Assembly: GCA_002345215.1 (NCBI GenBank)
Contig: DDVH01000025.1
Span: 85,434 to 111,638, forward strand
Direction of reading: 5' to 3'
DNA: 26,205 nucleotides
DNA from: Anaerolineales bacterium UBA2317
GTDB lineage: Bacteria; Chloroflexota; Anaerolineae; Anaerolineales; Villigracilaceae
In this document: positions 14,644 to 22,430 of the stretch, piece by piece
Layout of the letters: each line of letters begins with the position of its first letter
How positions within the stretch are numbered: position 1 is the first letter of the stretch
The notes under the pieces: model-generated
Told to the model about the DNA's origin: nothing
The model's database searches: none
Seen by the model: the letters and a program-made list of their open reading frames with translations, nothing else
Position numbers and translations under genes: made by a program

Positions 14644-17235
14644 TCAAACTATTTTCACCGAACTCCCCCGCTCGGTCTTCTCAACTTCAATTCGATTTGG
14701 AAATGCATCTTTTAATTCATCCAAATGCGTGATGATAAATATTTTCGAAAAATCATTTTTGACCGTATTAATTGCTTCGACCAATCTCTGCCTTCCTTGC
14801 ACATCTTGCGAACCGAAACCTTCATCAATGACCAATGTTTGCAAACGAGCGCCTTTTCTTTGTGCCAAAATTTCAGAAAGTGCTAGCCGAATCGCAAAGT
14901 TGACACGAAAAGCCTCACCGCCTGAATACATTTCATAATCACGCGTGCCAAAAGAATCGCTGATTTGAATATCCAAAGTCTCTTTCAAATCATCTCGTTT
15001 TTTGTCTTTATATTCGGCTTGAGTCACAAAACGAATCGTCATTCTGCCATCACTCAGCCTGTCAAGCAAATCATTCGCCTTCTGTTCAATTTGCGGCAAT
15101 GCTTGCTCTATTAACAAAGCAGGCACACCATCTTTTCCAAATGCACGCTCTAAAGATTTATGCTTCAAAATATTTTGATTCAATTCCTCACGTTGAGATT
15201 CATAATCCGTTTTGCGAGTTCGCAACGTCGCTAACACATCCACTTTTTGACGTGCCGCCCCAACTTCATCACGGATTCTATTTTCATCTTCTTTCAATTC
15301 ATAAAATTTACTTTCAGCCTCATTGATATTGGGCGCATCCGCTTCGGATTTTTCTAAAGCCCGAGCCGCCTTTTCATAATTTTTTTCGTTTTCTTTCACT
15401 TCCTCTTTCTTCTTTCCTCTTTCTTCCTCTAATTCTTTAATCTCTTTCTCAATCCTCTTGCTCAATTCTTTTACTTTATCCAATTTAGAATAATCTTCTT
15501 CAATGGCTCGCAATTCCGCTTCTTCTTTTCGTTTTGATTCATGTAGAGAAATATCATAGCCAAGTTTCGCAATTTCTTTATCTAATTTTGCTAATTCCTT
15601 TTGAGAATCGAGCGCATACTTTTCGCTTTCCAAAATCTTTTCAATCTCTTTCAAACGTTTTGCACCTGTCTTTTCCCATTCCTTATTTTGAGAATGGACT
15701 GACTCTAACTGCAAAGATAAAGTTGATAGAGAATTAGAGAATTGCAAACGCTCATTATCTAAGTTCTTATAATTCGTAATTCGTAATTCGTAATTCGTAA
15801 TTTGGCTTTCTATCTCTTCAAGTTCTTTTTTATTAGCACGAAATGTATCGCCTTTTTGTTTGCCATCTTTTTCCAATTGTTTCAATGTTTCTTTTCGATG
15901 CGACTCACTCAATGGCTGTCCACACAATGGACATTCTGCACCATCCGCAACTTTCAAAGAATCAATGCGATTTTTCAATTCATCCATCTCAACTTTCAAA
16001 GTCGCATTTTCAGATTTCAAACCCGCTAATCTTTCCTTCGCTTCATTTCTTTGATTTTCAACTGATTCTCGTTCTTCAATCTTTTTCTCAACCTCAGCCA
16101 ATGACTTTCTCGCAGACTCAATCTGCTTTTCCAACTCACTCACAAATGCTAACTGCTCACTGATGACGGAATACTGATTACTCAAAACACTTTTTTCTTT
16201 TTCTAACTCATTCTTTTCAGTATTAATCGCATCCACCAAAGGTTGTCGCTTTGATTCGTAATCACGCGCCACAAAAGAAGAATTCTCCAATTCTGTCAAT
16301 TCTTCTTTTACTTTCTTCCATTTTTTATATTCAGCTTCAATTTCTTTTGCACGGCTGACCAAATCCGCATAATTTTCTCGTTCGGATTCTTTTTCAGCAA
16401 GTTTGCTTTCTATATTCGATAATGAAAAGCGAGAATTATTCAAAGTTTTTTCAAGCGTTTCGACTAATTCTTTTTGCCCTTTCAAAACGGCAGTTGTATT
16501 TTTGATATTCTCAACAATTTTTTCCTGCGCCACCCGAGCAGACGATAATTGTTTGAGATTATTTTCTAATTCATTCAAACGTGCCCTGCGCGTATCTTCT
16601 TCTGCAAGTTCAGCATCAATTTCAGCAATGCGCCCATCAATGGTATTGACTTCGTTCTCAATTCCCTTTCGCCTTTCTGCAGTTCTCGCTTTATAAGTTT
16701 CCCAAATTTCCAAACCCAAAATAGAACTGAGTATCGTTTTTCGTTCACTCGCTTTCTTTTGAGTAAACTGGTCGGCTTTGCCCTGCAAAAAGAAAGAAGC
16801 GTTGATAAACGTCTCATAATCCAATTGCAAAGTTTGCTCAATACGAGATTGTGTCTCACGAGTTGTTTTTTCGGTAAGTGGTCTCCACTGACCACTGTTC
16901 ACTGACAACTGATTACTGTCACTACCGTCCAATACTTGAAACTCCAACACCGTGTTTTTATTTCTCGGCAACGTCCGTTGGACGCGATATACATTGCCTT
17001 CATATTGAAATGTTAAAACAACTTTCGCTTCTTTCACATCTTGATTCAAATTAATCACATCCATGCCTTTGCCACGCGCTTCACCAAAGAGTGACCACGT
17101 AAAAGCGTCGAGGAGTGATGATTTGCCTGCGCCGTTATGACCAGATATACACGCAAGGTCAAGAAGCGTGAAATCCAAATCTACTGCATCACGATAAGAT
17201 AAAAATCCAGAAATAGATAAACGAATCGGAATCAT
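14644..17235 (-). CDS. sbcC: Rad50/SbcC-type SMC-like ATPase
   Basis: 863 residues. N-terminal Walker A GHNGAGKS (32-39), long coiled coils (about 185-425 and 445-690) on either side of a zinc hook CPLCG (Cys435, Cys438), ABC signature YSGGE (770-774), Walker B LVIDEGFG (801-808) and switch His837 (ITHLDE). With the SbcD/Mre11 nuclease it processes DNA ends and hairpins; sbcD would be expected directly upstream but is not in the window. Four 7-base repeat arrays lie in the frame: around residues 106-117 (SNQLSVNSGQWR, in the head), 351-362, 480-489 (TNYELRITNY) and 603-612. The start has no Shine-Dalgarno; a -10 box lies 8 bases upstream. Confidence 0.95.
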   Translation of the reverse strand: MIPIRLSISGFLSYRDAVDLDFTLLDLACISGHNGAGKSSLLDAFTWSLFGEARGKGMDVINLNQDVKEAKVVLTFQYEGNVYRVQRTLPRNKNTVLEFQVLDGSDSNQLSVNSGQWRPLTEKTTRETQSRIEQTLQLDYETFINASFFLQGKADQFTQKKASERKTILSSILGLEIWETYKARTAERRKGIENEVNTIDGRIAEIDAELAEEDTRRARLNELENNLKQLSSARVAQEKIVENIKNTTAVLKGQKELVETLEKTLNNSRFSLSNIESKLAEKESERENYADLVSRAKEIEAEYKKWKKVKEELTELENSSFVARDYESKRQPLVDAINTEKNELEKEKSVLSNQYSVISEQLAFVSELEKQIESARKSLAEVEKKIEERESVENQRNEAKERLAGLKSENATLKVEMDELKNRIDSLKVADGAECPLCGQPLSESHRKETLKQLEKDGKQKGDTFRANKKELEEIESQITNYELRITNYKNLDNERLQFSNSLSTLSLQLESVHSQNKEWEKTGAKRLKEIEKILESEKYALDSQKELAKLDKEIAKLGYDISLHESKRKEEAELRAIEEDYSKLDKVKELSKRIEKEIKELEEERGKKKEEVKENEKNYEKAARALEKSEADAPNINEAESKFYELKEDENRIRDEVGAARQKVDVLATLRTRKTDYESQREELNQNILKHKSLERAFGKDGVPALLIEQALPQIEQKANDLLDRLSDGRMTIRFVTQAEYKDKKRDDLKETLDIQISDSFGTRDYEMYSGGEAFRVNFAIRLALSEILAQRKGARLQTLVIDEGFGSQDVQGRQRLVEAINTVKNDFSKIFIITHLDELKDAFPNRIEVEKTERGSSVKIV
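15400..15427 (-). repeat. Heptamer array, TTCCTCT family, inside sbcC
   Basis: Plus-strand units TTCCTCT, TTCTTCT, TTCCTCT, TTCTTCC. They encode EEERGKKKEE in the second coiled coil. The peptide EERGKKK also occurs at the N-terminus of the copper-chaperone lipoprotein. Confidence 0.7.
15771..15798 (-). repeat. Perfect tandem heptamer (AATTCGT x4) inside sbcC
   Basis: Four identical copies of AATTCGT on the plus strand, followed by AATTTGG. In the coding direction this encodes TNYELRITNY in the coiled coil after the zinc hook. The same unit occurs in priA at 9923-9950. Confidence 0.9.
16150..16184 (-). repeat. Heptamer array, NNACTGA family, inside sbcC (coiled coil)
   Basis: Plus-strand units TAACTGC, TCACTGA, TGACGGA, ATACTGA, TTACTCA. 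They encode LSNQYSVISEQL. Confidence 0.7.
16885..16919 (-). repeat. Heptamer array, NNACTGA family, inside sbcC (ATPase head)
   Basis: Plus-strand units CCACTGA, CCACTGT, TCACTGA, CAACTGA, TTACTGT. They encode SNQLSVNSGQWR in the N-terminal head of SbcC, between Walker A and the first coiled coil. Confidence 0.8.
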
Positions 17236-17243
17236 TTAACTGA

Positions 17244-17251
17244 ATTATAAT
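17244..17251. promoter_or_regulatory. Palindromic -10 shared by divergent genes
   Basis: ATTATAAT is its own reverse complement. It contains TATAAT on the plus strand (17246-17251, 9 bases before the ATG at 17261) and TATAAT on the minus strand (17249-17244, 8 bases before the sbcC ATG at 17235). The whole intergenic gap is only 25 bases. Neither direction has a good -35 or Shine-Dalgarno. Confidence 0.55.
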
Positions 17252-17260
17252 CGAAGCATT

Positions 17261-17722
17261 ATGCTAGACATCGAACCCTCTAAACGCACACGTCGCCGTA
17301 TGAGATTACTCGCGGCAATCATTGTCACTATTCCTTGTTATTGCGCAGGTTTTGTTGCACTTTCTTTCGCGCCTGATACACGCGCTACACCTACACCTAC
17401 TATCACCATCACAGAAACAGGTACACCCACTACACCTACTGTAAGTGGCACGCCTTCTATTTTGACAGGCACAATTACATTGACACCTACTTTTACAGAA
17501 ACACCCACAACAACGTTAACATCAACAATTACCAATACACCTTTCTTACCAGTTACTTCTACGTTCACATTCACACCATCTATCACGCCATCAATTACGC
17601 CGTCCATTACACCGTCAATCACGCCATCGAATACATTTACACCATCTGTCACGCCGTCCATCACACCGTCATTAACGCCATCCAATTCACCCACACCAAC
17701 CTTGACCCCATTCGGCGGATAA
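17261..17722 (+). CDS. Membrane-anchored Thr/Pro-rich repeat protein
   Basis: 153 residues. A basic N-terminus (SKRTRRRMR) precedes one membrane segment (about 16-37), then about 110 residues almost wholly of Thr, Pro, Ser and Ile. Residues 105-142 repeat T-P-S-I, with a matching 12-base repeat in the DNA. There is no globular domain. Such low-complexity stretches act as extended, often glycosylated stalks on the cell surface, so this may be a surface spacer (inference). It is divergent from sbcC and ends 5 bases before the first M42 peptidase, with which it is probably co-transcribed. Confidence 0.75.
   Translation: MLDIEPSKRTRRRMRLLAAIIVTIPCYCAGFVALSFAPDTRATPTPTITITETGTPTTPTVSGTPSILTGTITLTPTFTETPTTTLTSTITNTPFLPVTSTFTFTPSITPSITPSITPSITPSNTFTPSVTPSITPSLTPSNSPTPTLTPFGG
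17573..17686 (+). repeat. 12-bp tandem repeat encoding T-P-S-I
   Basis: Repeated units of the type ATCACGCCATCA, varying mostly at third codon positions (ACG/ACA, CCA/CCG, TCA/TCC). This suggests an old expansion kept by protein-level selection. Two units are interrupted by NTF and NSP variants. Confidence 0.8.
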
Positions 17723-17727
17723 GATAT

Positions 17728-18801
17728 ATGAGCGACATCACCCCATTTCTAAAATCCTTAATTTCAGTAGCAGGCTTATCAGGATTTGAAGCCCCCGTTG
17801 GAAAATTAATTAAACAAAAATGGACTCCCTTGGTTGACGAAGTCAGCGAAAGTAAACTCGGTTCAATTCATGGACGCAAAACTGCTACACTAAAGGGACA
17901 CATTCGCCAAGCCCCATCCGTTTTGATTGCCACCCACATGGACGCGATTGGTTTAATGGTCTCACGCATTGTGGATGAATTTCTATACATCACCAACATT
18001 GGCGGCATTGACTCTCGCGTGTTACCCGGCACACCAGTCACCGTCCATGCTTCGGGCACAAACGAAGATTTATATGGCGTGATTGTGATGCCACCAAGCA
18101 ATTTAATCCCAGATGGCGAAGGTGGCGGAGTTGTTCCATTAAAGTATTTGATGATAGATATGGGATTAACTTCTAAAGAAGTTGCCCAAAAAGTTAAAGT
18201 TGGTGACAGAGTTTCGTTTGCAACTGAACCTGTCGAAATGTCTGGTGGATACTTAAGCGGACACACTTTAGATAATCGCGCATCAGTCGCAGCACTGACT
18301 GTTTGTTTAGAAGAATTACAAAATAAAAAACATAGTTGGGATGTGTGGGCAGTTGCCACTGTTCAAGAAGAAACAGTATTTGGTGGTTCGTATACATCTA
18401 CATATCAAATCCGCCCTACAATTGCAGTTGCAGTAGATATGACCTTCGGAAAAGGTACGGGTTCTAGCGGATACCAAACTTTCCATTTAGGCAAAGGTAT
18501 CACTTTGGGAATTGGTCCCAGTGTAACGCCGTATTTATATAAACGCTTCAAAGAAGTTGCAGAACGAATCGAAATCCCCGTGCATGATGATTTAATGCCC
18601 GAATATTCATCTACCGATGCGGATGCCATGCAATTAACTGCTGAAGGCATACCTTCTATGGTTTTGAGCATTCCGCAAAGATACATGCACACGGCGGTTG
18701 AATTAGTCGCCATGAAAGATATTCAACGCGCAGGCAGGTTATTAGCAGAATTTATCGCTTCACTTGAAACAGATTTTATGGAAAAAATTTCTTGGGAATA
18801 A
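17728..18801 (+). CDS. M42-family metallopeptidase, paralogue 1 (TET-type aminopeptidase)
   Basis: 357 residues, the normal length. Expected metal-site residues are present: His70 in THMDAIG, Asp182 in LDNR, Glu214-Glu215 in VQEE, Asp237 in AVDM and His321 in YMHTAVE. M42 enzymes are cobalt- or zinc-dependent aminopeptidases that form 12-subunit tetrahedral shells and trim peptides in the cytosol. This copy is the most divergent of the three here: HMDA replaces the usual HMDE, and PEYSSTDADAM replaces the common GGTDA. Substrate specificity therefore probably differs from the other two. It starts 5 bases after the previous stop, without a clear ribosome binding site. Confidence 0.93.
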   Translation: MSDITPFLKSLISVAGLSGFEAPVGKLIKQKWTPLVDEVSESKLGSIHGRKTATLKGHIRQAPSVLIATHMDAIGLMVSRIVDEFLYITNIGGIDSRVLPGTPVTVHASGTNEDLYGVIVMPPSNLIPDGEGGGVVPLKYLMIDMGLTSKEVAQKVKVGDRVSFATEPVEMSGGYLSGHTLDNRASVAALTVCLEELQNKKHSWDVWAVATVQEETVFGGSYTSTYQIRPTIAVAVDMTFGKGTGSSGYQTFHLGKGITLGIGPSVTPYLYKRFKEVAERIEIPVHDDLMPEYSSTDADAMQLTAEGIPSMVLSIPQRYMHTAVELVAMKDIQRAGRLLAEFIASLETDFMEKISWE

Positions 18802-18806
18802 GAAAA

Positions 18807-18847
18807 TGTCATTGCGAGGATTGCTTCGCCTTCGGCTCGCAATGACA
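18807..18847. repeat. Palindromic repeat between two M42 genes
   Basis: TGTCATTGCGAG (18807-18818) and CTCGCAATGACA (18836-18847) form a perfect 12-bp stem around a 17-base loop. There is no T-run. The palindrome GTCATTGCGAG resembles dispersed REP/MITE-like elements seen in many bacterial genomes (from memory). It fills most of the 58-base gap. Confidence 0.8.
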
Positions 18848-18859
18848 TAGAAAAATAAT

Positions 18860-19906
18860 ATGTTAACTATCGGCAAACCACAACTCGACCTGCTCGAAAA
18901 ACTATGTAACGCCATGTCCGTCTCTGGGGAAGAAGGCGAAGTGCGTCGTATTGTCTTGGAAGAAGTCAAACCGTATGCAGATGAAGTCAAAGTAGATGCG
19001 CTTGGCAGTGTTTTGGTCACAAAAAAAAGCACAAATAAAAAAGCTTTGCGCGTTTTGCTTGATGCCCACATGGACGAAGTCGGTTTTATGATTGTGCATG
19101 ATGATGGGGATGGTTTTTATCAATTCCAAACGGTTGGTGGCATTGATGAACGTCATTTAGTTGGAAAACAAGTCATCGTTGGTAAAGACCATACGATTGG
19201 TGTCATCGGTGCAAAACCAATTCACTTAACCACTTCTGATGAACGCAAACACACTATTGATGTTGACTCAATGCGTATTGATTTAGGTCCAGAAGGCAAA
19301 GCCAAAGTTGGAGACCGTGCAACATTCGCCACAAAATTTAAACGCGTTGGTAACTCCATTATGTCAAAATCTATTGACGATAGAATCGGCGTGGTCACAT
19401 TAATTGAATTGCTCAAAAACGCGCCGAAAAATATTGAGCTATGTTTATCATTTAGTGTACAAGAAGAAATAGGTTTGCGTGGCGCAACTGTGGCTGGATA
19501 TTATTTCAATCCAGACCTGGCTATTGCTGTTGATTCGACTCCCGCACGTGATTTACCTGATTATGAAGGCAGAGAAAATTTTACCTACAATACAAAATTA
19601 GGTTTAGGTCCTGCCATTTATATGGCAAACTCTTCTGCTATTGACCATCCAAGCCTTGTGAAATTTTTAGAAGAAACAGCCATCAAAAATAAAATTCAAT
19701 ATCAATTACGTCAGCCGGGCGGTGGCGGAACAGATGCAGGTGCAATTCAAGGTGCGCGTGGCGGTATCCCCGTTGTTTCGGTTTCTGTGCCCCATCGTTA
19801 TACTCACTCACCCATCAGCATTTCACGCATTGATGATTGGAAAAATACTTTGAATTTATTGCACGTCGCATTGAAAAATATAAATCGTGATATATTGAAA
19901 AGATAA
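18860..19906 (+). CDS. M42-family metallopeptidase, paralogue 2
   Basis: 348 residues with the canonical set: His70 in AHMDEVG, Asp173 in SIDDR, Glu202-Glu203 in VQEE, Asp225 in AVDS, GGGGTDAG (287-294) and His316 in YTHSPIS. It is close to well-studied TET and glutamyl-aminopeptidase-like members. The gene is separated from the first paralogue by a palindromic repeat, and the next gene starts 1 base after its stop. There is no clear Shine-Dalgarno; TAATAT precedes the ATG. Confidence 0.94.
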   Translation: MLTIGKPQLDLLEKLCNAMSVSGEEGEVRRIVLEEVKPYADEVKVDALGSVLVTKKSTNKKALRVLLDAHMDEVGFMIVHDDGDGFYQFQTVGGIDERHLVGKQVIVGKDHTIGVIGAKPIHLTTSDERKHTIDVDSMRIDLGPEGKAKVGDRATFATKFKRVGNSIMSKSIDDRIGVVTLIELLKNAPKNIELCLSFSVQEEIGLRGATVAGYYFNPDLAIAVDSTPARDLPDYEGRENFTYNTKLGLGPAIYMANSSAIDHPSLVKFLEETAIKNKIQYQLRQPGGGGTDAGAIQGARGGIPVVSVSVPHRYTHSPISISRIDDWKNTLNLLHVALKNINRDILKR

Positions 19907-19907
19907 C

Positions 19908-20615
19908 ATGAACGGATATATTGCATTATTAGGTTCTGGCGAATATTTATCTGTGATGGATGAAGTGGATAAATTTTTGCTTGCCAATTGCGGAGCAAAA
20001 GATAGAAAACCAAAAGTTATTTGTTTACCGACTGCGGCTGGTCAAGAAGGTGATACAAGTGTGAAGCGTTGGATGAAGATGGGCATTGACCACTTCACCC
20101 GCCTCGGCGCTGACGTTCAAGCTGTTCCTGTTACAGACGCAGAATCTGCCAACAAGCAGAGTCATGCCTCCACTGTGGAAGAAGCGGATTTTGTCTATTT
20201 TTCAGGCGGGAATCCTTTGTATCTTTATGAAACCATGAAAGATAGCTTGGTGTGGAAATCTGCCATGAAAGTTTTTGAACGCGGTGGCGTGTATGCGGGT
20301 TGTTCAGCAGGTGCAATGATATTAGGAAAAGAAATGCCAAACTTTCGCAGGTTGGGGTTAAATTCTGTGCCTGCATTTGATTTTGTTCCTGCTGTTATCA
20401 TTCCACATTTTGATGCAACGCCGATGTTTTTCAAACCGATTATCAGTGCGGCACGCATGCGTTTGAAAGAAAATGATTTGATGATTGGTATTGATGAAAA
20501 CACAGCGATGGTTGGCAGAAATAGTGAATGGACTGTGATGGGCAAAGCAAGCGTACATGTGTTTACAAAAAATGAAAGCAAGAGTTATGCCGTTGGAGAA
20601 AAGTTTAATCTATGA
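19908..20615 (+). CDS. Peptidase S51 / type 1 glutamine-amidotransferase-like protein
   Basis: 235 residues. The nucleophile elbow is YAGCSAGAM with Ser133, and FSGGNPLYLYE (98-108) and IIPHFD (His167) are also present. These match the S51 group, which includes PepE (Asp-X dipeptidase) and cyanophycinase. Its place between M42 aminopeptidase genes suggests it cleaves small acidic peptides the others cannot (inference). It overlaps the third M42 gene by four bases. Confidence 0.9.
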   Translation: MNGYIALLGSGEYLSVMDEVDKFLLANCGAKDRKPKVICLPTAAGQEGDTSVKRWMKMGIDHFTRLGADVQAVPVTDAESANKQSHASTVEEADFVYFSGGNPLYLYETMKDSLVWKSAMKVFERGGVYAGCSAGAMILGKEMPNFRRLGLNSVPAFDFVPAVIIPHFDATPMFFKPIISAARMRLKENDLMIGIDENTAMVGRNSEWTVMGKASVHVFTKNESKSYAVGEKFNL

Positions 20616-21613
20616 AACAACTTCTAAAAACACTTACAGAAACATTCGGACCTTCTGGTTATGAAGATGAAGTGCGAAAAGTGATTGCTAAAGAAATAAA
20701 ATCTTTAGCAGATGAAATGAGTGTAGATGCACTTGGAAATTTAATTGCTCGCATAAAGCCAGCAAAAAATTCTAAGAATCCGAAAAAAATTATGCTCGCC
20801 GCACACATGGATGAAATTGGTGTGATTGCTAGCCATATTGATAAAAACGGATTTGTGCGTTTTACCAATATCGGTGGTACGTTTGGCAGATACACTCTCG
20901 GCGCGCGTGTACGATTTACAAATGGCGTAACTGGTGTTGTTGGCTATGACAGACTCGAAAATATTGATTCGGTTTTGCCGATTAATAAAATGTATATTGA
21001 TGTGGGTGCAACCAGTAAAAACGATTGCCCTGTAAAAGTCGGTGACTTTGGCGCGTTTGAACGTTCATTTATTGAAATGGGAAATCGCTGGGTTGCCAAA
21101 TCAATGGATGACAGAAGTGGCGTAGTGGTGTTGATTGAAACCATGCGTGCCATTAAATCATCTCCGCATGATTTATATTTTGTATTTACTACGCAAGAAG
21201 AAGTGAGTTTGAAAGGTGCAAAATCTGCGGCGTATAGCATTGACCCTGATATCGGCATTGCAGTAGATGTGACTGCTACAGGCGATACACCCGCTTCGAT
21301 AAAAATGGCAATGGAATTAGGCAAAGGTCCATGTATCAAGATTAAAGACGCAGGTATGCTTTCTGACCCGCGTGTGATTAATTGGATGATTCAAACGGCT
21401 GAAAAATCTAAAATCCCCTATCAACGAGAAGTTTTATTAGGTGGCACGACTGATGCCAGCGTGATTCAAATCTCACGCGCTGGTGTGATGGCTGGTGCAA
21501 TCTCTATTCCTTGTAGATATGTCCATTCCGCTTCTGAAATGATAGACGTGGATGATTTGAAAAATTCTATCAAGTTGTTGACTGTTATGCTGACGAAAGG
21601 ATTAAATTTTTAA
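20612..21613 (+). CDS. M42-family metallopeptidase, paralogue 3
   Basis: 333 residues. Key residues: His65 in AAHMDEIG, Asp166 in MDDR, Glu196-Glu197 in TQEE, Asp219 in AVDV, GGTTDA (277-282) and His305 in YVHSASE. It overlaps the S51 gene by ATGA, so translation is coupled. Three M42 copies in one operon could build mixed-subunit complexes, as reported for archaeal TET peptidases, but this is inference. Confidence 0.94.
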   Translation: MKQLLKTLTETFGPSGYEDEVRKVIAKEIKSLADEMSVDALGNLIARIKPAKNSKNPKKIMLAAHMDEIGVIASHIDKNGFVRFTNIGGTFGRYTLGARVRFTNGVTGVVGYDRLENIDSVLPINKMYIDVGATSKNDCPVKVGDFGAFERSFIEMGNRWVAKSMDDRSGVVVLIETMRAIKSSPHDLYFVFTTQEEVSLKGAKSAAYSIDPDIGIAVDVTATGDTPASIKMAMELGKGPCIKIKDAGMLSDPRVINWMIQTAEKSKIPYQREVLLGGTTDASVIQISRAGVMAGAISIPCRYVHSASEMIDVDDLKNSIKLLTVMLTKGLNF

Positions 21614-21614
21614 T

Positions 21615-22085
21615 ATGGGCGATTACAATCGTTCGACTAAAAAAATTAAGTTTGAAGAGATCACACCCGATGTGATGCAAGCGATTCAAAAATATATTGA
21701 AATGCATAATCTCGGAGATATTTTGAGCAATGTTTCGCATTGCATTGTTTCTACTTCAGACAAAATCAAAAAAGGTTTATTTGGCGGACCTGGTCCTAAT
21801 TTGTTGGTGCAAACTGTCATTCTGACCGATCGCTGGTTAATTTTGGCAGACCGCGTTGACCAAAATGCAATTTATATTAAGTCTATGCAATTGGCAGATA
21901 TTGTCGTTACAGATTATCAGCAAACCGCATTTCATGGCGTCATCCCTGATAGTGGTCTGAATCTTGTAGGCAAGTTCACTGACGCGAGTGAGCAAGGAAC
22001 GATGTTTATGCCACTTGGTGAGGATGAAGCAGGTGATGAATTCAAAGAAGCAGTTATCAAGTCAGTGCAAGAAGCGAAGAAATAA
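21615..22085 (+). CDS. Conserved protein of unknown function, last gene of the peptidase operon
   Basis: 156 residues, soluble, no signal or membrane segment. A beta-rich central part (NLLVQTVILTDRWLILAD, IYIKSMQLADIVVTDY) followed by a C-terminal helix (DEFKEAVIKSVQEAKK) gives the outline of a PH-like fold; this is only a pattern match. It starts 1 base after the third M42 gene and is followed within 5 bases by a strong terminator, so it belongs to this transcription unit. It may assist or scaffold the peptidases (inference). Confidence 0.75.
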   Translation: MGDYNRSTKKIKFEEITPDVMQAIQKYIEMHNLGDILSNVSHCIVSTSDKIKKGLFGGPGPNLLVQTVILTDRWLILADRVDQNAIYIKSMQLADIVVTDYQQTAFHGVIPDSGLNLVGKFTDASEQGTMFMPLGEDEAGDEFKEAVIKSVQEAKK

Positions 22086-22127
22086 AAAAGAAATCGGAAG
22101 TTTCAAAACTTCCGATTTCTTTTTTAT
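22082..22127. terminator. Strong bidirectional terminator after the peptidase operon
   Basis: A nearly 21-bp perfect stem: the left arm includes AAAAAAGAAATCGGAAG and the right arm CTTCCGATTTCTTTTTT, closed by a TCAA loop. The A- and T-tracts let it work for the operon on the left and the minus-strand genes on the right. Confidence 0.93.
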
Positions 22128-22130
22128 CCA

Positions 22131-22409
22131 TTATTTTGAATCTTCTTTGTTTTCTTTCTTCGGCATGAAAGACATCAGAATTGCCACACCTGCACCGAGT
22201 GCAAATGTACCCATGGAGCCGGGGCTGGAGTAATTCGTCAGCCCGACGAGTAAAGCGAAGAAGCCAACTGCCAATGCGATTTGCACTTGCCAAGCCGCAT
22301 TTTTATAAGCGTCCATTGTGAAGCGACCAATTGCAAAACCTAAGACGATAAAACCGAGTGCCCGAATCACGAAACCAACGACTGATAGTACTTGTTGAAA
22401 ATCTTCCAT
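22131..22409 (-). CDS. Small membrane protein of unknown function
   Basis: 92 residues with three hydrophobic segments (about 7-27, 39-57, 66-83) and a charged C-terminal tail (KKENKEDSK). AAAGGAGA precedes the ATG by 7 bases. It lies 21 bases downstream of the DUF456-like gene, with which it probably forms a two-gene operon. No family recognised. Confidence 0.8.
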   Translation of the reverse strand: MEDFQQVLSVVGFVIRALGFIVLGFAIGRFTMDAYKNAAWQVQIALAVGFFALLVGLTNYSSPGSMGTFALGAGVAILMSFMPKKENKEDSK

Positions 22410-22430
22410 TTTGAATCTCCTTTTGTTTGA

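Noticed and set aside
17573..17686. Possible CRISPR-like array
   Set aside because: The period is 12 bases with no unique spacers, and it is fully explained by T-P-S-I codons. The heptamer arrays are likewise too short-period to be CRISPR.
17338..17694. Long minus-strand frame rich in Gly-Val-Asp repeats opposite the Thr/Pro-rich gene
   Set aside because: It is the mirror of the plus-strand 12-bp repeat. It has no ribosome binding site, and the plus-strand frame has a membrane anchor and sensible composition.
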